From positions 186,001-250,000 of the forward strand of contig NZ_CANMJY010000002.1 in assembly GCF_947498345.1 (NCBI RefSeq): a stretch of DNA of 64,000 nucleotides. The letters are read 5' to 3'. How positions within the stretch are numbered: position 1 is the first letter of the stretch; each line of letters opens with the position of its first letter. Source of the stretch: an uncultured Winogradskyella sp. (GTDB lineage: Bacteria; Bacteroidota; Bacteroidia; Flavobacteriales; Flavobacteriaceae). Below are positions 1-9,304 of this stretch, piece by piece. The position numbers and the translations under genes are program-made. A model generated the notes under the pieces. That model searched no databases and was not told the origin of the DNA. It saw only the letters and a list, made by a program, of their open reading frames with translations.

Positions 1-889
1 AGGTTGGGTTGGTTTGTTCTAGAGAAAGCATATGTCTTGTTCCTAAGTAGATATCCATAAGAGAACCAGCCAATCCGCCATTCCCTTTTATTGCGCCTGG
101 GTTTCTTGGCCAATATACCGGACTATTTTCTTCGCCATAAGTAAATTTGCTATACCCTACAGCGACATTATCTTTTTTCCATAAGGGACTAGCGTAGAAG
201 TCGGCAGTTTTGGTTTTTGCAGGTTTTAAAATGTATTGATGAATAAGATCCTCAAAAGATCTCCCAGTAACCTCTTCAGCTAAAATTGCTAATAATGTAT
301 AACCAGCGTTAGAATAACCATCACCAGTACCAGGTTTAAACCTAAGTTTTGCACTAAAAATAGCATCCAAATTCTCTTTTCTGGTCATTGGAAATAAATC
401 GTTAGGATATCCTAGATCTTGATATTTTTTACCAACATTTTCATCAACTAAGTCTTGATACTCAACTAAACCAGATGTATGATTAATAACCTGTCCAATA
501 GTGATATTTTTCTTGTCTTCAGGAACATTTTCAAAATACTTTGAAATTTTGTCATTTGTATTGAGTTTACCTTCAGATTCTAATAAGAACATGAGTGCCA
601 TTGTATAATCTTTAACAATAGAACCATATAAGTATATTGTATTTGAGTTATTTCTAATTCCTCTTTCTTTATTAGAGAATCCAATGCTTTTTTGAAATAG
701 AACACTGTCATTTTCCATTAATAGAAAACTCCCATACATACCTTCTGTCTCAAGATTTTGGATTAAAACATCGAGTTGGTTGAGGTCTTTTCCATTGCTT
801 TCAGACATCGCAATATCATTATTAGGAGATTGTCTACAGTCAAATAATATGGTAACTAAAAATAAAATGATGATTGATGAACGTTTCAT
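1..889 (-). CDS. Serine hydrolase, beta-lactamase family (3' end outside window)
   Basis: Reading from an ATG at 889 toward the window edge gives about 296 residues without a stop, so the C-terminus is missing. The product has a hydrophobic N-terminus ending near Cys18 (weak lipobox), so it is probably exported. An SxxK motif (S90-I-V-K93) and a YSN motif (Y192-S-N194) match the class C beta-lactamase/D-peptidase fold (PF00144), with S90 the expected nucleophile. In Bacteroidota such proteins are usually peptidases or esterases of unknown substrate rather than true resistance enzymes. It is divergent from the winged-helix regulator at 978, 88 bp away, which may control it. Confidence 0.85.
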   Translation of the reverse strand, partial: MKRSSIIILFLVTILFDCRQSPNNDIAMSESNGKDLNQLDVLIQNLETEGMYGSFLLMENDSVLFQKSIGFSNKERGIRNNSNTIYLYGSIVKDYTMALMFLLESEGKLNTNDKISKYFENVPEDKKNITIGQVINHTSGLVEYQDLVDENVGKKYQDLGYPNDLFPMTRKENLDAIFSAKLRFKPGTGDGYSNAGYTLLAILAEEVTGRSFEDLIHQYILKPAKTKTADFYASPLWKKDNVAVGYSKFTYGEENSPVYWPRNPGAIKGNGGLAGSLMDIYLGTRHMLSLEQTNPT

Positions 890-977
890 GATTTGATATA
901 ATTTTGTTAATATTTTTTAAAATTAAATCTGGTTGGTTACTTTTAGTTAAAATACATGTCCTTTTAATGTCTTTTTT

Positions 978-1466
978 ATGAAATCGCAATTAACAATATC
1001 AAAATCAGTTGCTTTATTAGAAGATGAAAATATTCTTATAATTTATAAAGAAGGTAATGTTATTACTTCTAAGTTAGAGCCACAACTCACGGCTATTCTA
1101 TTAAAGTTAATACACTCTAAAAATGTTATAGTTACAAAAGAAGCGTTTATAACTTCTATTTGGGCTGACAATATTTTTGTTGGACAAACAGCGCTGAGGA
1201 AAAATATATACAAACTCAGAAATTTGATAAAAAAGAATCATCTTGAAAAAGAACTAAATATTGTTACTATACCTAAAAAAGGTTATAAATTATTAGTTAT
1301 TGAAAGCAATGATATCGTAACTGAGAAAAGAAAGTTACTGCCTAAAATTGTGTATTTATCAATTGCAGCAACGCTCCTTTTACTTTTAATGTTGCAGTTT
1401 TCAAGTGAAGAAGAAGATAGTATTTTAGATATCCCTAATTCTGAAGTCACAATGACTTCAAAATAA
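978..1466 (+). CDS. Membrane-anchored winged-helix regulator (CadC/OmpR-type DNA-binding domain)
   Basis: This 162-residue protein has an N-terminal OmpR/PhoB-type winged helix (about residues 10-108), with the recognition-helix region around TALRKNIYKLR and the C-terminal wing ending at IPKKGYKLL. One transmembrane segment follows (about 124-141) and then a tail of only some 20 acidic residues. This is the layout of ToxR/CadC-like regulators, but with almost no periplasmic sensor. It probably regulates from the membrane, perhaps through a partner. The divergent serine hydrolase at 889 is the obvious candidate target. The family call is firm; the signal and target are inferred. Confidence 0.8.
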   Translation: MKSQLTISKSVALLEDENILIIYKEGNVITSKLEPQLTAILLKLIHSKNVIVTKEAFITSIWADNIFVGQTALRKNIYKLRNLIKKNHLEKELNIVTIPKKGYKLLVIESNDIVTEKRKLLPKIVYLSIAATLLLLLMLQFSSEEEDSILDIPNSEVTMTSK

Positions 1467-1482
1467 GATTAAAGCTTTAATC
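1442..1482. repeat. Two adjacent perfect inverted repeats at the 3' end of the regulator gene
   Basis: TGAAGTCA (1442-1449) and TGACTTCA (1453-1460) form an 8-bp stem with a 3-nt loop inside the last codons. Right after the stop codon, 1467-1482 is a 16-bp perfect palindrome (GATTAAAGCTTTAATC). There is no T-run, so this is not a typical intrinsic terminator. It may stabilise the mRNA 3' end, bind a protein, or be chance in AT-rich DNA. Confidence 0.4.
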
Positions 1483-1543
1483 CTACCAAAAACTAACTAA
1501 GAATTTCTTTTCTTCAAATTTATTTTAGAGGAATCAAAAGGTG

Positions 1544-2494
1544 TTAATCGTATCTTTTTTTAAGTGCCTTTAACATTTCTGCGGTCATGGCATCCAAATC
1601 AAAGCGATGTTTCCAATTCCAATCCTTTCGGGCAATACTATCGTCAATAGATGAGGGCCAACTGTCTGCAATGGCTTGTCTAAAATCGGGCTTGTAGGTA
1701 ATTGTAAACTCCGGGAGTTGCGACTTAATACTTTTAAAAATTTCTTTTGGTGTAAAACTTATGGCTGACAAATTATAAGCAGATCTTATAGTTAAAGCTT
1801 TAGAGTCTACTGTCATTAGATCTATAGTGGCTTTAATGGCGTCGTCCATAAACATCATTGGTAGACTTGTGTTTTCAGATAAGAAACATTCGTATTTACC
1901 ATTTTTAAGGGCTTCATGGTAAATCTCAACAGCGTAGTCTGTAGTACCTCCGCCAGGCATAGCTTTATGACTTATAATACCAGGATAGCGAATACTACGT
2001 ACATCAACTCCGTATTTTTTATTATAATATTCGCACCAACGTTCACCCACTTGTTTGGTTATACCATATACTGTTGTAGGCTCGCAAATAGTATGCTGAG
2101 GTGTGTTTTCTCTCGGTGTAGTTGGGCCAAAAACGGCAATACTACTTGGCCAATATACTTTTTTTATAGTACCTCCTTTTGCTAAATTAAGCACGTGAAA
2201 AAGAGAATTCATATTTAGGTCCCAGGCCTCCATTGGATATTTTTCACCTGTAGCACTCAGTAAAGCAGCCATAAGGTAAATCGTATCTATATTATGGTTT
2301 TTACAACAATCTTTAATAGCGTTAAAATTCTTGGCATCAATTATCTCAAAAGGACCAGAATTTACCAGATCTAATTTTCTGGTATTGATATCACTTGCAA
2401 TAACATTATTGACACCATGAATTTTTCGTAACGCTGTGGTAAGTTCTGTTCCTATTTGTCCGCAAGCACCAATGATTAGTATTTTAGAAGCCAT
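1544..2494 (-). CDS. tdh: L-threonine 3-dehydrogenase, short-chain (SDR/epimerase) type
   Basis: A 316-residue extended SDR protein with a Rossmann glycine motif GACGQIG (9-15), a catalytic Ser pair near 117-118 and YxxxK (Y143-GIT-K147). The stretch around YPGIISHKAMPGGG and the C-terminal signature DDSIARKDWNW are typical of the short-chain NAD-dependent threonine dehydrogenases first described in Flavobacterium. These oxidise L-threonine to 2-amino-3-ketobutyrate, normally cleaved by a Kbl ligase that is not in this window. The length is normal for the family. A -7 box sits about 23 bp upstream. UDP-sugar epimerase is the main alternative but fits the signatures less well. Confidence 0.88.
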   Translation of the reverse strand: MASKILIIGACGQIGTELTTALRKIHGVNNVIASDINTRKLDLVNSGPFEIIDAKNFNAIKDCCKNHNIDTIYLMAALLSATGEKYPMEAWDLNMNSLFHVLNLAKGGTIKKVYWPSSIAVFGPTTPRENTPQHTICEPTTVYGITKQVGERWCEYYNKKYGVDVRSIRYPGIISHKAMPGGGTTDYAVEIYHEALKNGKYECFLSENTSLPMMFMDDAIKATIDLMTVDSKALTIRSAYNLSAISFTPKEIFKSIKSQLPEFTITYKPDFRQAIADSWPSSIDDSIARKDWNWKHRFDLDAMTAEMLKALKKRYD

Positions 2495-2516
2495 TTATTC
2501 AAGATTAGAGTATTTT

Positions 2517-2524
2517 CAAAAATA
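2517..2524 (-). promoter_or_regulatory. Candidate -7 promoter box for tdh
   Basis: The minus strand reads TATTTTTG, a full match to the Bacteroidota -7 consensus TAnnTTTG, giving a leader of about 15 nt before the tdh start at 2494. No convincing -33 TTG was found. Confidence 0.45.
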
Positions 2525-2663
2525 CTAAGAAATTGGAAGTGGAAATATTATTTTTCTCAAAAAAAAGATAGATTATTTAAGAACTTGATAATCTTAATTT
2601 TAGCTTATACTAGAAGTCTAGAATTATAGTTTAAGTATATTTACAAACAAAATTTTATAATAT

Positions 2664-3191
2664 ATGAAGACTGGACTAACACTTCTAAACATATGCTTTT
2701 TTATCTTAGTAAGTTGCGGTACTGATAATGCTAAACCAGACGATGCTAAATCAGAAAGTACAGACCAAAAAACAATAATAACTGCTAAGGCTATAAAAAG
2801 CTTTAATTATACAGATTACGTGTTAAGTCCTAGTGCAGAAAAAGCTCTGGCAAATTGGGAAAAGTACCAAGAGTTGGCCATTCAAATTAATTATCTAAAA
2901 AAAGCAGATTTATCTTTTTTTAATGGGGATAAAGATTTACTTATAAAGTTTATTGAAGAGTTTAAGCTCGCATTGCCCGAAAACTTTAAAACCAATCCAA
3001 TTATATCGAGATTGGCTATTATTGAGACTTCACTATATAGGCTTAATGAAAACCTAATCCTAGACAATATTGACGATGATTTAAAATTAAAAAGCGTTAA
3101 AGAAGTTTTGGTTGCTTTTTCAAACCTTAATTATCAAATAAATAAGAAATTAGAGCGCGATAAATACAATAAAATAGAGGCAGAATATTAG
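2664..3191 (+). CDS. Predicted lipoprotein of unknown function
   Basis: The 175-residue product starts with a lipoprotein signal peptide (hydrophobic core then LVSC, Cys at about 19), followed by a Ser/Asp/Lys-rich linker. The remainder is mostly helical and charged, with no motif I recognise. Similar small helical lipoproteins are common in Flavobacteria. It lies about 100 bp upstream of the M13 peptidase on the same strand, so co-transcription is possible. Confidence 0.7.
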   Translation: MKTGLTLLNICFFILVSCGTDNAKPDDAKSESTDQKTIITAKAIKSFNYTDYVLSPSAEKALANWEKYQELAIQINYLKKADLSFFNGDKDLLIKFIEEFKLALPENFKTNPIISRLAIIETSLYRLNENLILDNIDDDLKLKSVKEVLVAFSNLNYQINKKLERDKYNKIEAEY

Positions 3192-3288
3192 TCGATAATA
3201 ATCTTAAAGTTTTGTTAAGTTGTAACAATTCAATGATTTAGCGGTCTTATTTATAATTACTTTTAATTCGAATTAATCAAATCAAATT

Positions 3289-5355
3289 ATGAAAACCAAT
3301 TTGAGTCGCGTACTAGCGCTATCAGGTTTGGCTTTATTTACTGTTTTAGGATGTAAAGATGAAGCCAAAGAAGACACTGCTATGGCAGGAGAAAAGATTC
3401 CGGGAATTATTCTGGAGAACATGGACACTACAATAAGTCCAAAAGAAGATTTTTACAATTACGTTAATGGTAAATGGATGGAAACCAATACAATCCCAGA
3501 CGATGAATCGCGTTGGGGAGGATTTGGGGTGCTACGTAAATCCACAAGACAAGATGTGTTAGAAATCTTAAACACATCAAAAGAATTAGGAACTTATAAA
3601 GAAGGCTCGGATCAACAAAAAGCATTGCTGATTTTCGAATCAGAACTAGATACTGTTGCACGTAACGAAGCGGGGATTAAGCCATTACAACCTTTGTTAG
3701 ATAAGATAGATGGTATTAACAATCTTAATGATATGCAAACCGTATTTGCTTCTACACTAGGTATTGGTGCACCATTTACTGGTATTGGATCTAATCCAGA
3801 CCTTAATAATAGTAGTATGAATACAGCTTGGGTTTTTCCTTCTGGGTTGGGATTACAACGTGATTATTATTTAGATGAAGACGAGAAAACCAAAGAGATT
3901 AGAGGGCAATATATAGACCACATAACAAGAATGCTTCAATACATTAATTATTCTGAAGCTGATGCACGTATTGCTGCTGATAAAATTTTAGCAATGGAAA
4001 CACAATTGGCAGAGCCAAGATTAGACAAAGTAGCAAGTAGAGATATAAGAAACTTTAATAACCCAACATCGCTTGCTGATCTACAGACAATGGTGCCATC
4101 TATCAATTGGCAAAAATTCATGGATGATATGGGCATTGAAAAGCAAGTAGATACCTTATTGGTAATGCAACCTAAGTATATGAAAGCTATGGATGCATTT
4201 TTAAAGTCTACTTCGATTGAAGATATAAAGACACTTATGGATTGGAGCACATTAAATGGTGCTGCAGGGTTTTTAACTACAGAAATAGAAAAAGCGAATT
4301 GGGATTTTTATGGAAAAACACTTAACGGATCTAAAAAAATGCGTCCAGCTGATGAACGTGCTTTAGGTACAGTAGATGGTAGTGTAGGTGAGGCTGTTGG
4401 TCAGTTATATGTACAGGCTAAGTTTCCGCCAGAAGCTAAAGAGAAAGCAGAAAAAATGATAGAAAATGTTATTACTGCTTTTCAAAATCGTATTACCAAG
4501 TTAGATTGGATGAGTGAAGAAACCAAGAAGAAAGCTATTGAAAAGCTAGACAAGTTTACGGTAAAAATTGCTTACCCAGATGAATGGGAAGACTACTCCG
4601 ATTTACAAGTAAAAGAAGGAAATTCTTATGCTGAGAATATGCTAGCCGTAGGGCATTGGTCTCAAAAGAAAAATTTAGAAGAGATAAACGAGCCTGTTGA
4701 CAAAAACGAATGGGGAATGCCACCACAGATGGTTAATGCATATCACAATCCATTAAACAACGAAATTGTTTTCCCAGCTGCTATTTTACAACCACCTTTT
4801 TATAATTACACTGCTGACGAAGCTGTTAATTATGGTGGTATTGGAGCAGTAATTGGTCATGAAATATCACATGCATTTGATGATTCTGGTGCGCGTTTTG
4901 ACGGTGATGGTAATGTAAATAACTGGTGGACACCAGAGGATTTAGCTGAATTTGAAAAACGCGGAAAAGCTTTGGCAGATCAGTACTCTGCTATTGAGGT
5001 CTTAGACAGCGTTTATGTCAATGGACCTTTTACTTTAGGAGAAAATATTGGTGATTTGGGCGGAGTCCTTGGTGCTTATGACGGATTACAATTGCACTTC
5101 AAAGAAAATGGAAGGCCAGATAAAATTGATGGATTTACACCAGAACAGCGCTTCTTTATGTCTTGGGCTACTGTATGGAGAACTCTAATTAGAGACGAAG
5201 CCTTAAGAACACAAATTAATACAGACCCGCATTCTCCAGGAAATATTAGAGCAACTCAACCTTTAAAGAATATAGATGCATTTTATGAAGCATTTGATAT
5301 TAAAGAAGGTGACGCCATGTATTTGGAACCAGAAAAACGTGTTAGGATTTGGTAA
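3289..5355 (+). CDS. M13 family (neprilysin/PepO-like) zinc metallopeptidase lipoprotein
   Basis: A 688-residue exported protein whose signal peptide ends in a lipobox (VLGC). The zinc site is HExxH (H524-EIS-H528) with the ExxxD motif E585-NIG-D589 supplying the third ligand. These are the two diagnostic M13 motifs. An N-terminal M13 domain fills residues 40-430, and the length matches PepO-type enzymes. It most likely degrades oligopeptides in the periplasm or at the surface. A strong hairpin follows 35 bp after the stop codon. Confidence 0.95.
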   Translation: MKTNLSRVLALSGLALFTVLGCKDEAKEDTAMAGEKIPGIILENMDTTISPKEDFYNYVNGKWMETNTIPDDESRWGGFGVLRKSTRQDVLEILNTSKELGTYKEGSDQQKALLIFESELDTVARNEAGIKPLQPLLDKIDGINNLNDMQTVFASTLGIGAPFTGIGSNPDLNNSSMNTAWVFPSGLGLQRDYYLDEDEKTKEIRGQYIDHITRMLQYINYSEADARIAADKILAMETQLAEPRLDKVASRDIRNFNNPTSLADLQTMVPSINWQKFMDDMGIEKQVDTLLVMQPKYMKAMDAFLKSTSIEDIKTLMDWSTLNGAAGFLTTEIEKANWDFYGKTLNGSKKMRPADERALGTVDGSVGEAVGQLYVQAKFPPEAKEKAEKMIENVITAFQNRITKLDWMSEETKKKAIEKLDKFTVKIAYPDEWEDYSDLQVKEGNSYAENMLAVGHWSQKKNLEEINEPVDKNEWGMPPQMVNAYHNPLNNEIVFPAAILQPPFYNYTADEAVNYGGIGAVIGHEISHAFDDSGARFDGDGNVNNWWTPEDLAEFEKRGKALADQYSAIEVLDSVYVNGPFTLGENIGDLGGVLGAYDGLQLHFKENGRPDKIDGFTPEQRFFMSWATVWRTLIRDEALRTQINTDPHSPGNIRATQPLKNIDAFYEAFDIKEGDAMYLEPEKRVRIW

Positions 5356-5386
5356 CAAACCAAATACTAATTGATTTAAATAAAAA

Positions 5387-5416
5387 ATGCTGCTCACTGA
5401 GCAGCACTTTTTATTT
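5387..5416. terminator. Bidirectional intrinsic terminator
   Basis: GCTGCTC (5389-5395), a 3-nt loop and GAGCAGC (5399-5405), flanked by an A-run on the left and a T-run on the right. It lies between convergent genes (M13 peptidase and TPR protein) and can serve both. Confidence 0.85.
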
Positions 5417-5428
5417 AGGAAAGATTTT

Positions 5429-6133
5429 TTAATTCTTTTTAGTAGCAGCAGCTTGTTGTGCTTTTTGATTTTCTAAAGCCTGGCGAGATACTTTTGCCAT
5501 ATTAAAATTAGTATCAATAGCTAAAGCATCATTCATTAATTTAATGGAAGCGTCAACGTTAGTTTTATTTTCTGAATACAACATTATACCTTTCAGATAT
5601 AATAAAGCGGCTTTCATAGAAGTCTCATAAGGTTGTTGTGTTTCGTAAAAAGCACGCTTCATATCATCTTTTACGTTGGCTAAACCATATTCAATATTAC
5701 TTTTAGCACCTGCAATATCATTGGTTTGTAGTTTCATATCAGCCATTTCATAAGCTAAAAACACATTAGGGTTTCGCTTAAATAATTCTTCATAGTGCTC
5801 TAAAGCAAGTTTAGGCTGATTTAAATTTTTAAGTGCTAAAGCCTTAACTTCAACATTAATGTCAGAATCTGTAGCATTTTTCTCAACACCAATAGTGTTT
5901 AATGCTTGCAAGTACTTACCTTCAGAAAGGTATAAGTAAGCTAATGTATCTTGTCTGGCAATTGATGGTTCTAAAATATTAAGATGTGTAATCGCGTTAA
6001 TGATACCTTGCACATCTCCTTGTTTTTTCATTTGCTGATAATAAACTTCATAGTGGTCTTTTAACTCTGTATTGGTCTGGGCGAAAATACTTGCCGAGAA
6101 CAACATAATAACTGCAATTGTAATCTGTTTCAT
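5429..6133 (-). CDS. Secreted TPR-repeat protein
   Basis: The 234-residue product has a cleavable signal peptide (to about residue 18, ending ASIFAQ) followed by TPR-like helix pairs (for example around ARQDTLAYLYLSEGKYLQAL and NPNVFLAYEMADMKL). The C-terminus is Gln/Ala-rich (about 215-234). TPR proteins like this act as periplasmic scaffolds. There is no catalytic motif, and the partner is unknown. Confidence 0.8.
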   Translation of the reverse strand: MKQITIAVIMLFSASIFAQTNTELKDHYEVYYQQMKKQGDVQGIINAITHLNILEPSIARQDTLAYLYLSEGKYLQALNTIGVEKNATDSDINVEVKALALKNLNQPKLALEHYEELFKRNPNVFLAYEMADMKLQTNDIAGAKSNIEYGLANVKDDMKRAFYETQQPYETSMKAALLYLKGIMLYSENKTNVDASIKLMNDALAIDTNFNMAKVSRQALENQKAQQAAATKKN

Positions 6134-6222
6134 TTGTCTTCTAAATTTAAAGGGCTAAAACTATAAAAATTTAAGGATTTACTACTTAAAAAACTATTAA
6201 TTATATTGTTATCCGTTAATTT

Positions 6223-7032
6223 CTAGGGTGCCTGTTTAAAACTATAGTTCAAAAGATGTACCAATTTAGAACTGTCTATGCGTTTTCCTTTGCTTTTTTC
6301 TGAAAAATAAAAACTAGGTAAGGGCAAATTATAACGCTTACAATAATCAGAATAATAACTTTTTTTGTCTAAATGTTTTGGACACACAGCATTAAGGCTA
6401 ATATTCCAAATATCTTGTTTTATTAAAGTTAAAATAATGGAGATACAATCATCTTTATGAATTAAGTTGATTGGCGCATTTGGGTTTGAAACATTATTTC
6501 TTCCTGATATAAATTTAGCCGGATGCCGATCCTTATCAAACAATCCTCCAAATCTAAGAATGGTTGTGTTAAAATTGACATTATCTTGAAGCATTTGCTC
6601 AATAGCAATTAACTGTTTTGCAGAATTTGAAGTAGCGTTAGGTATGGTGTTTTCTTCAATAATCGGAAAATGTACTTCGTCCTTAAACACAGATGTAGAG
6701 CTTATATAAAGCACATTTTTAATACGTTGCCCTTCTACTGCCGAGACCAAATACTCTAGTTCTGTAACATGATTTTTTGATGGGTTTTTTCGCAGCCCAG
6801 GTGGAATATTAATGATTACTGTTTCGCTTTTTGCTAGAAATGCTGTATAATCTCCTGAGATGCCGTCTTCATTTAGCATAACAATATGGCTTTCTATGGA
6901 GGCATTTTTAAGGATTTCTAATTTATTCTTAGAAGTTGTTGAACCTTTAATAGTGTAGCCTTGTTGAATCAACTTTTTTGCTAAAGGGAATCCAAGCCAT
7001 CCACAACCGATAACACTTATTTGTTTCTTCAA
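6223..7032 (-). CDS. NAD(P)-dependent epimerase/dehydratase-like SDR (YeeZ-like)
   Basis: A 269-residue Rossmann protein beginning with a glycine-rich nucleotide motif (VIGCGWLGFPLAKKL, residues 7-21). It lacks the classical YxxxK at the usual place. The ISSTSVF stretch (about 110-116) is the SDR active-site Ser region. It resembles the YeeZ/atypical SDR group, whose substrates are unknown. It is a single gene divergent from the CBS protein at 7146. Confidence 0.75.
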   Translation of the reverse strand: MKKQISVIGCGWLGFPLAKKLIQQGYTIKGSTTSKNKLEILKNASIESHIVMLNEDGISGDYTAFLAKSETVIINIPPGLRKNPSKNHVTELEYLVSAVEGQRIKNVLYISSTSVFKDEVHFPIIEENTIPNATSNSAKQLIAIEQMLQDNVNFNTTILRFGGLFDKDRHPAKFISGRNNVSNPNAPINLIHKDDCISIILTLIKQDIWNISLNAVCPKHLDKKSYYSDYCKRYNLPLPSFYFSEKSKGKRIDSSKLVHLLNYSFKQAP

Positions 7033-7145
7033 TTTCTATTATAATTCTTAACGATAAAAATACAGAATATTAGACCAAAGGCTCAGTATTTTGTTAACCA
7101 ATTAATTTTCAGTAACTTTAAAATGAACTCTAAAAATATATCGTT

Positions 7146-7628
7146 ATGGGAATAAAAAGTTTTCAAGGTGCGCGAAAGCAACAGCAAAACACTAACGAGC
7201 AGGTTGCATTAAAAGTGAAAGATTACATGACCACCAATCTTATAACGTTTAAACCAGACCAGTCTGTACAAGAAGTGGTTGAATCTCTGATAAAGTACAA
7301 AATATCTGGTGGTCCAGTGGTAAATAACCAACAAGAATTGGTTGGTATTATCTCTGAAGGGGATTGTCTAAAACAGCTAAGCGAGAGTCGTTACTATAAT
7401 ATGCCTCTAGAACATGACAATGTAGAAAAACGTATGGCTACTAATGTAGAAACCATAGATGGTAATATGGATGTATTTGATGCAGCAAATAAATTTTTAC
7501 AATCTAAGAGACGACGTTTCCCCATTGTAGAAAATGGTAAGTTGGTTGGGCAGATTAGCCAAAAAGATATTTTAAAAGCTGCACTAAAGCTTAAAGGTGT
7601 AAACTGGAATAGCAAAACAAAAGGATAG
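7146..7628 (+). CDS. CBS-domain pair protein
   Basis: A 160-residue cytosolic protein with two tandem CBS motifs (about 26-82 and 92-152; note VKDYMTTNLITF, LVGIISEGDCL, RRFPIVENGKLVGQIS). CBS pairs bind adenine nucleotides and sense energy status. No output domain is attached, so it probably acts on a partner. It is convergent with the zinc-ribbon gene, 4 bp apart. Confidence 0.9.
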   Translation: MGIKSFQGARKQQQNTNEQVALKVKDYMTTNLITFKPDQSVQEVVESLIKYKISGGPVVNNQQELVGIISEGDCLKQLSESRYYNMPLEHDNVEKRMATNVETIDGNMDVFDAANKFLQSKRRRFPIVENGKLVGQISQKDILKAALKLKGVNWNSKTKG

Positions 7629-7632
7629 CGAA

Positions 7633-7983
7633 TTAATCATCACGCTTTACCAAAGCGTAATATTCGCCTTCTAAAGGTAAATAGCCCTGATCGTACACAA
7701 AATAATATACAGTACCGGCTTTGGTTTTGTAAATACTTGTAAAATAATTAAAGTCAAAGCCTTTTTCTATCATTTTTGCTCTTGAGCATTTGGTCTTTTT
7801 ATTAGGATTTAAGATTTCGAGAATTCTATAGTTTTTTCGTAATCGATTATTGGTATTTCTTATAAGATTTTTAGAATCTTTATTTAGGCGATTGTTGTGA
7901 GTATTTCTGCAGCCATCACTACAGAATTTTTTATCTATTCTACCAATAATTTTATCTCCACACTCAGGGCATTGTCTTTTCAT
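7633..7983 (-). CDS. Small zinc-ribbon protein of unknown function
   Basis: The 116-residue product opens with a four-Cys zinc ribbon (C5-PEC8 and C21-SDGC25), like DUF2116-type ribbons. A basic middle segment and a C-terminal domain rich in Tyr and Phe follow (about 70-112). It probably binds nucleic acid or protein. It is 5 bp downstream of the DinB-family gene and likely co-transcribed with it. Confidence 0.75.
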   Translation of the reverse strand: MKRQCPECGDKIIGRIDKKFCSDGCRNTHNNRLNKDSKNLIRNTNNRLRKNYRILEILNPNKKTKCSRAKMIEKGFDFNYFTSIYKTKAGTVYYFVYDQGYLPLEGEYYALVKRDD

Positions 7984-7988
7984 AAAAC

Positions 7989-8510
7989 TTAATTTAGAAT
8001 TGAAATATAGTTTATCCAGGGACCAACTTGAGTTTTGTATTGCTTAGCCATCACTCGACTTATCTGCGCAATATGACCTAAATCGTGTGTAACCCAAGTT
8101 GCTAATAATTGAGATAAAGTCACCTCCCCTAATTCTGGATGAATTCCTTTATATTGTAATTGGGCATTTGATACGTTTAGGTCTTTTAAAGTATTAAGGT
8201 TGTGTTGCCTTAAAACTTCAAACTCATCAAGTAAGTTAGAGAGTGATTTTCCTTTTGAGTCTTCAAACTGTGCAAACCGGTCAAAGGGTTTAAAAACCTT
8301 CTCATCAGAATTACTTAGAATAATATGTAGCCGAGGTATCCAATCCGTTTTTTCACCATGGATTAAATGTCCGACGATGTCGTAAGCACTCCAAGTATTT
8401 ACTCCTTCATTGCAAAAAACCCAATCATCTGAAAGATTCTCCAGAAATGACCTTAAGGTTTTAGGTGTTTGTTCTAAAATTTCAATGCTTTTACCAATAT
8501 TATATTCCAT
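7989..8510 (-). CDS. DinB-family metal-dependent hydrolase-like protein
   Basis: A 173-residue four-helix protein with the DinB/YfiT His pattern: GHLIHGEKTDW (about 47-57) and THDLGHIAQ (about 136-144), which would coordinate a divalent metal. Family members include thiol-dependent transferases and DNA-damage-induced proteins. The substrate is unknown here. Confidence 0.85.
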   Translation of the reverse strand: MEYNIGKSIEILEQTPKTLRSFLENLSDDWVFCNEGVNTWSAYDIVGHLIHGEKTDWIPRLHIILSNSDEKVFKPFDRFAQFEDSKGKSLSNLLDEFEVLRQHNLNTLKDLNVSNAQLQYKGIHPELGEVTLSQLLATWVTHDLGHIAQISRVMAKQYKTQVGPWINYISILN

Positions 8511-8536
8511 ACATAGACAAGGTACAAAATATTCGT

Positions 8537-9181
8537 TTACAAATGTTTTAGAATGATTAGTGTATTGGTATTGTTTACTTTTTCAAAGACTTCGACTTTA
8601 TAAGTCTTTGTTTTTAGATACTCAATAAGTGGTTTTAGTGCTTGGTTTTTAGCATCTTTTACAGACGCATTGAAGATAACATCTCCTTTTGAGGACTTTA
8701 ATTTAATGATATTGTCCCAAAAAGCTTCAGAAATAAATTGACTGGGAACAGAAAGATCTATGTAAAGATCTACAATAATTAAGTCGAACGTTTGAGTACT
8801 ATTTTGTACAAACTCTAAGGCATCAATACAGTGAATTTTTAGGTTTTCGTTTTCCGAAATACCAAATTCGGTATCTGCAATGTCAATAATTACAGGATCA
8901 ATTTCTACAGCAGTAATAGGTTTATTGTAGTTAAAATCTTGCCGTAGTGTTTCAATAACACTTCCACCTCCCATGCCTAGAATTAATGTAGTATTGACTT
9001 TAGATAGGTTTATTTTCTCTAATCCATATTTTAGAATACGCTGTAGTGAACCATAACTGTAATTAGCATTTTGGGAGTTAAGGTGCTTCTTGCCGTTATG
9101 CCATGTGATTTCTAAAGTACCACTATGCTTAGACTCTATGGTTTTTGTAATTGGTAAGATATAGCTAAGAAGTTGTTTCAT
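8537..9181 (-). CDS. Spermidine-synthase-like methyltransferase-fold protein
   Basis: A 214-residue class I Rossmann protein with the nucleotide-binding motif LGMGGGSVIETL (about 68-79), an acidic strand end AVEIDP (96-101) and an IIVDLY strand. It is shorter than true SpeE (about 280 residues) and lacks the N-terminal beta-domain. It may therefore be a methyltransferase or aminopropyltransferase homologue rather than a proven spermidine synthase. It lies 26 bp upstream of the DinB gene and could be the first gene of a three-gene run. Confidence 0.75.
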   Translation of the reverse strand: MKQLLSYILPITKTIESKHSGTLEITWHNGKKHLNSQNANYSYGSLQRILKYGLEKINLSKVNTTLILGMGGGSVIETLRQDFNYNKPITAVEIDPVIIDIADTEFGISENENLKIHCIDALEFVQNSTQTFDLIIVDLYIDLSVPSQFISEAFWDNIIKLKSSKGDVIFNASVKDAKNQALKPLIEYLKTKTYKVEVFEKVNNTNTLIILKHL

Positions 9182-9304
9182 TTAAATAAATGTAAGCCGA
9201 GTTTTATTATTTCCGTCAATTGCTTTAAAACTACAATTAATCACAATAACTATTTAAGTTATATACAAAAAAGAAGTAAGAGCAATTAAGTTTAATATTT
9301 TTCT

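Noticed and set aside
3464-3661. Minus-strand frame inside the M13 peptidase gene, and similar antisense frames elsewhere
   Set aside because: Antisense shadow of a clear coding gene with no own promoter.
5396-5398. Small RNA at the hairpin between the M13 and TPR genes
   Set aside because: The hairpin is fully explained as a bidirectional terminator of convergent genes.
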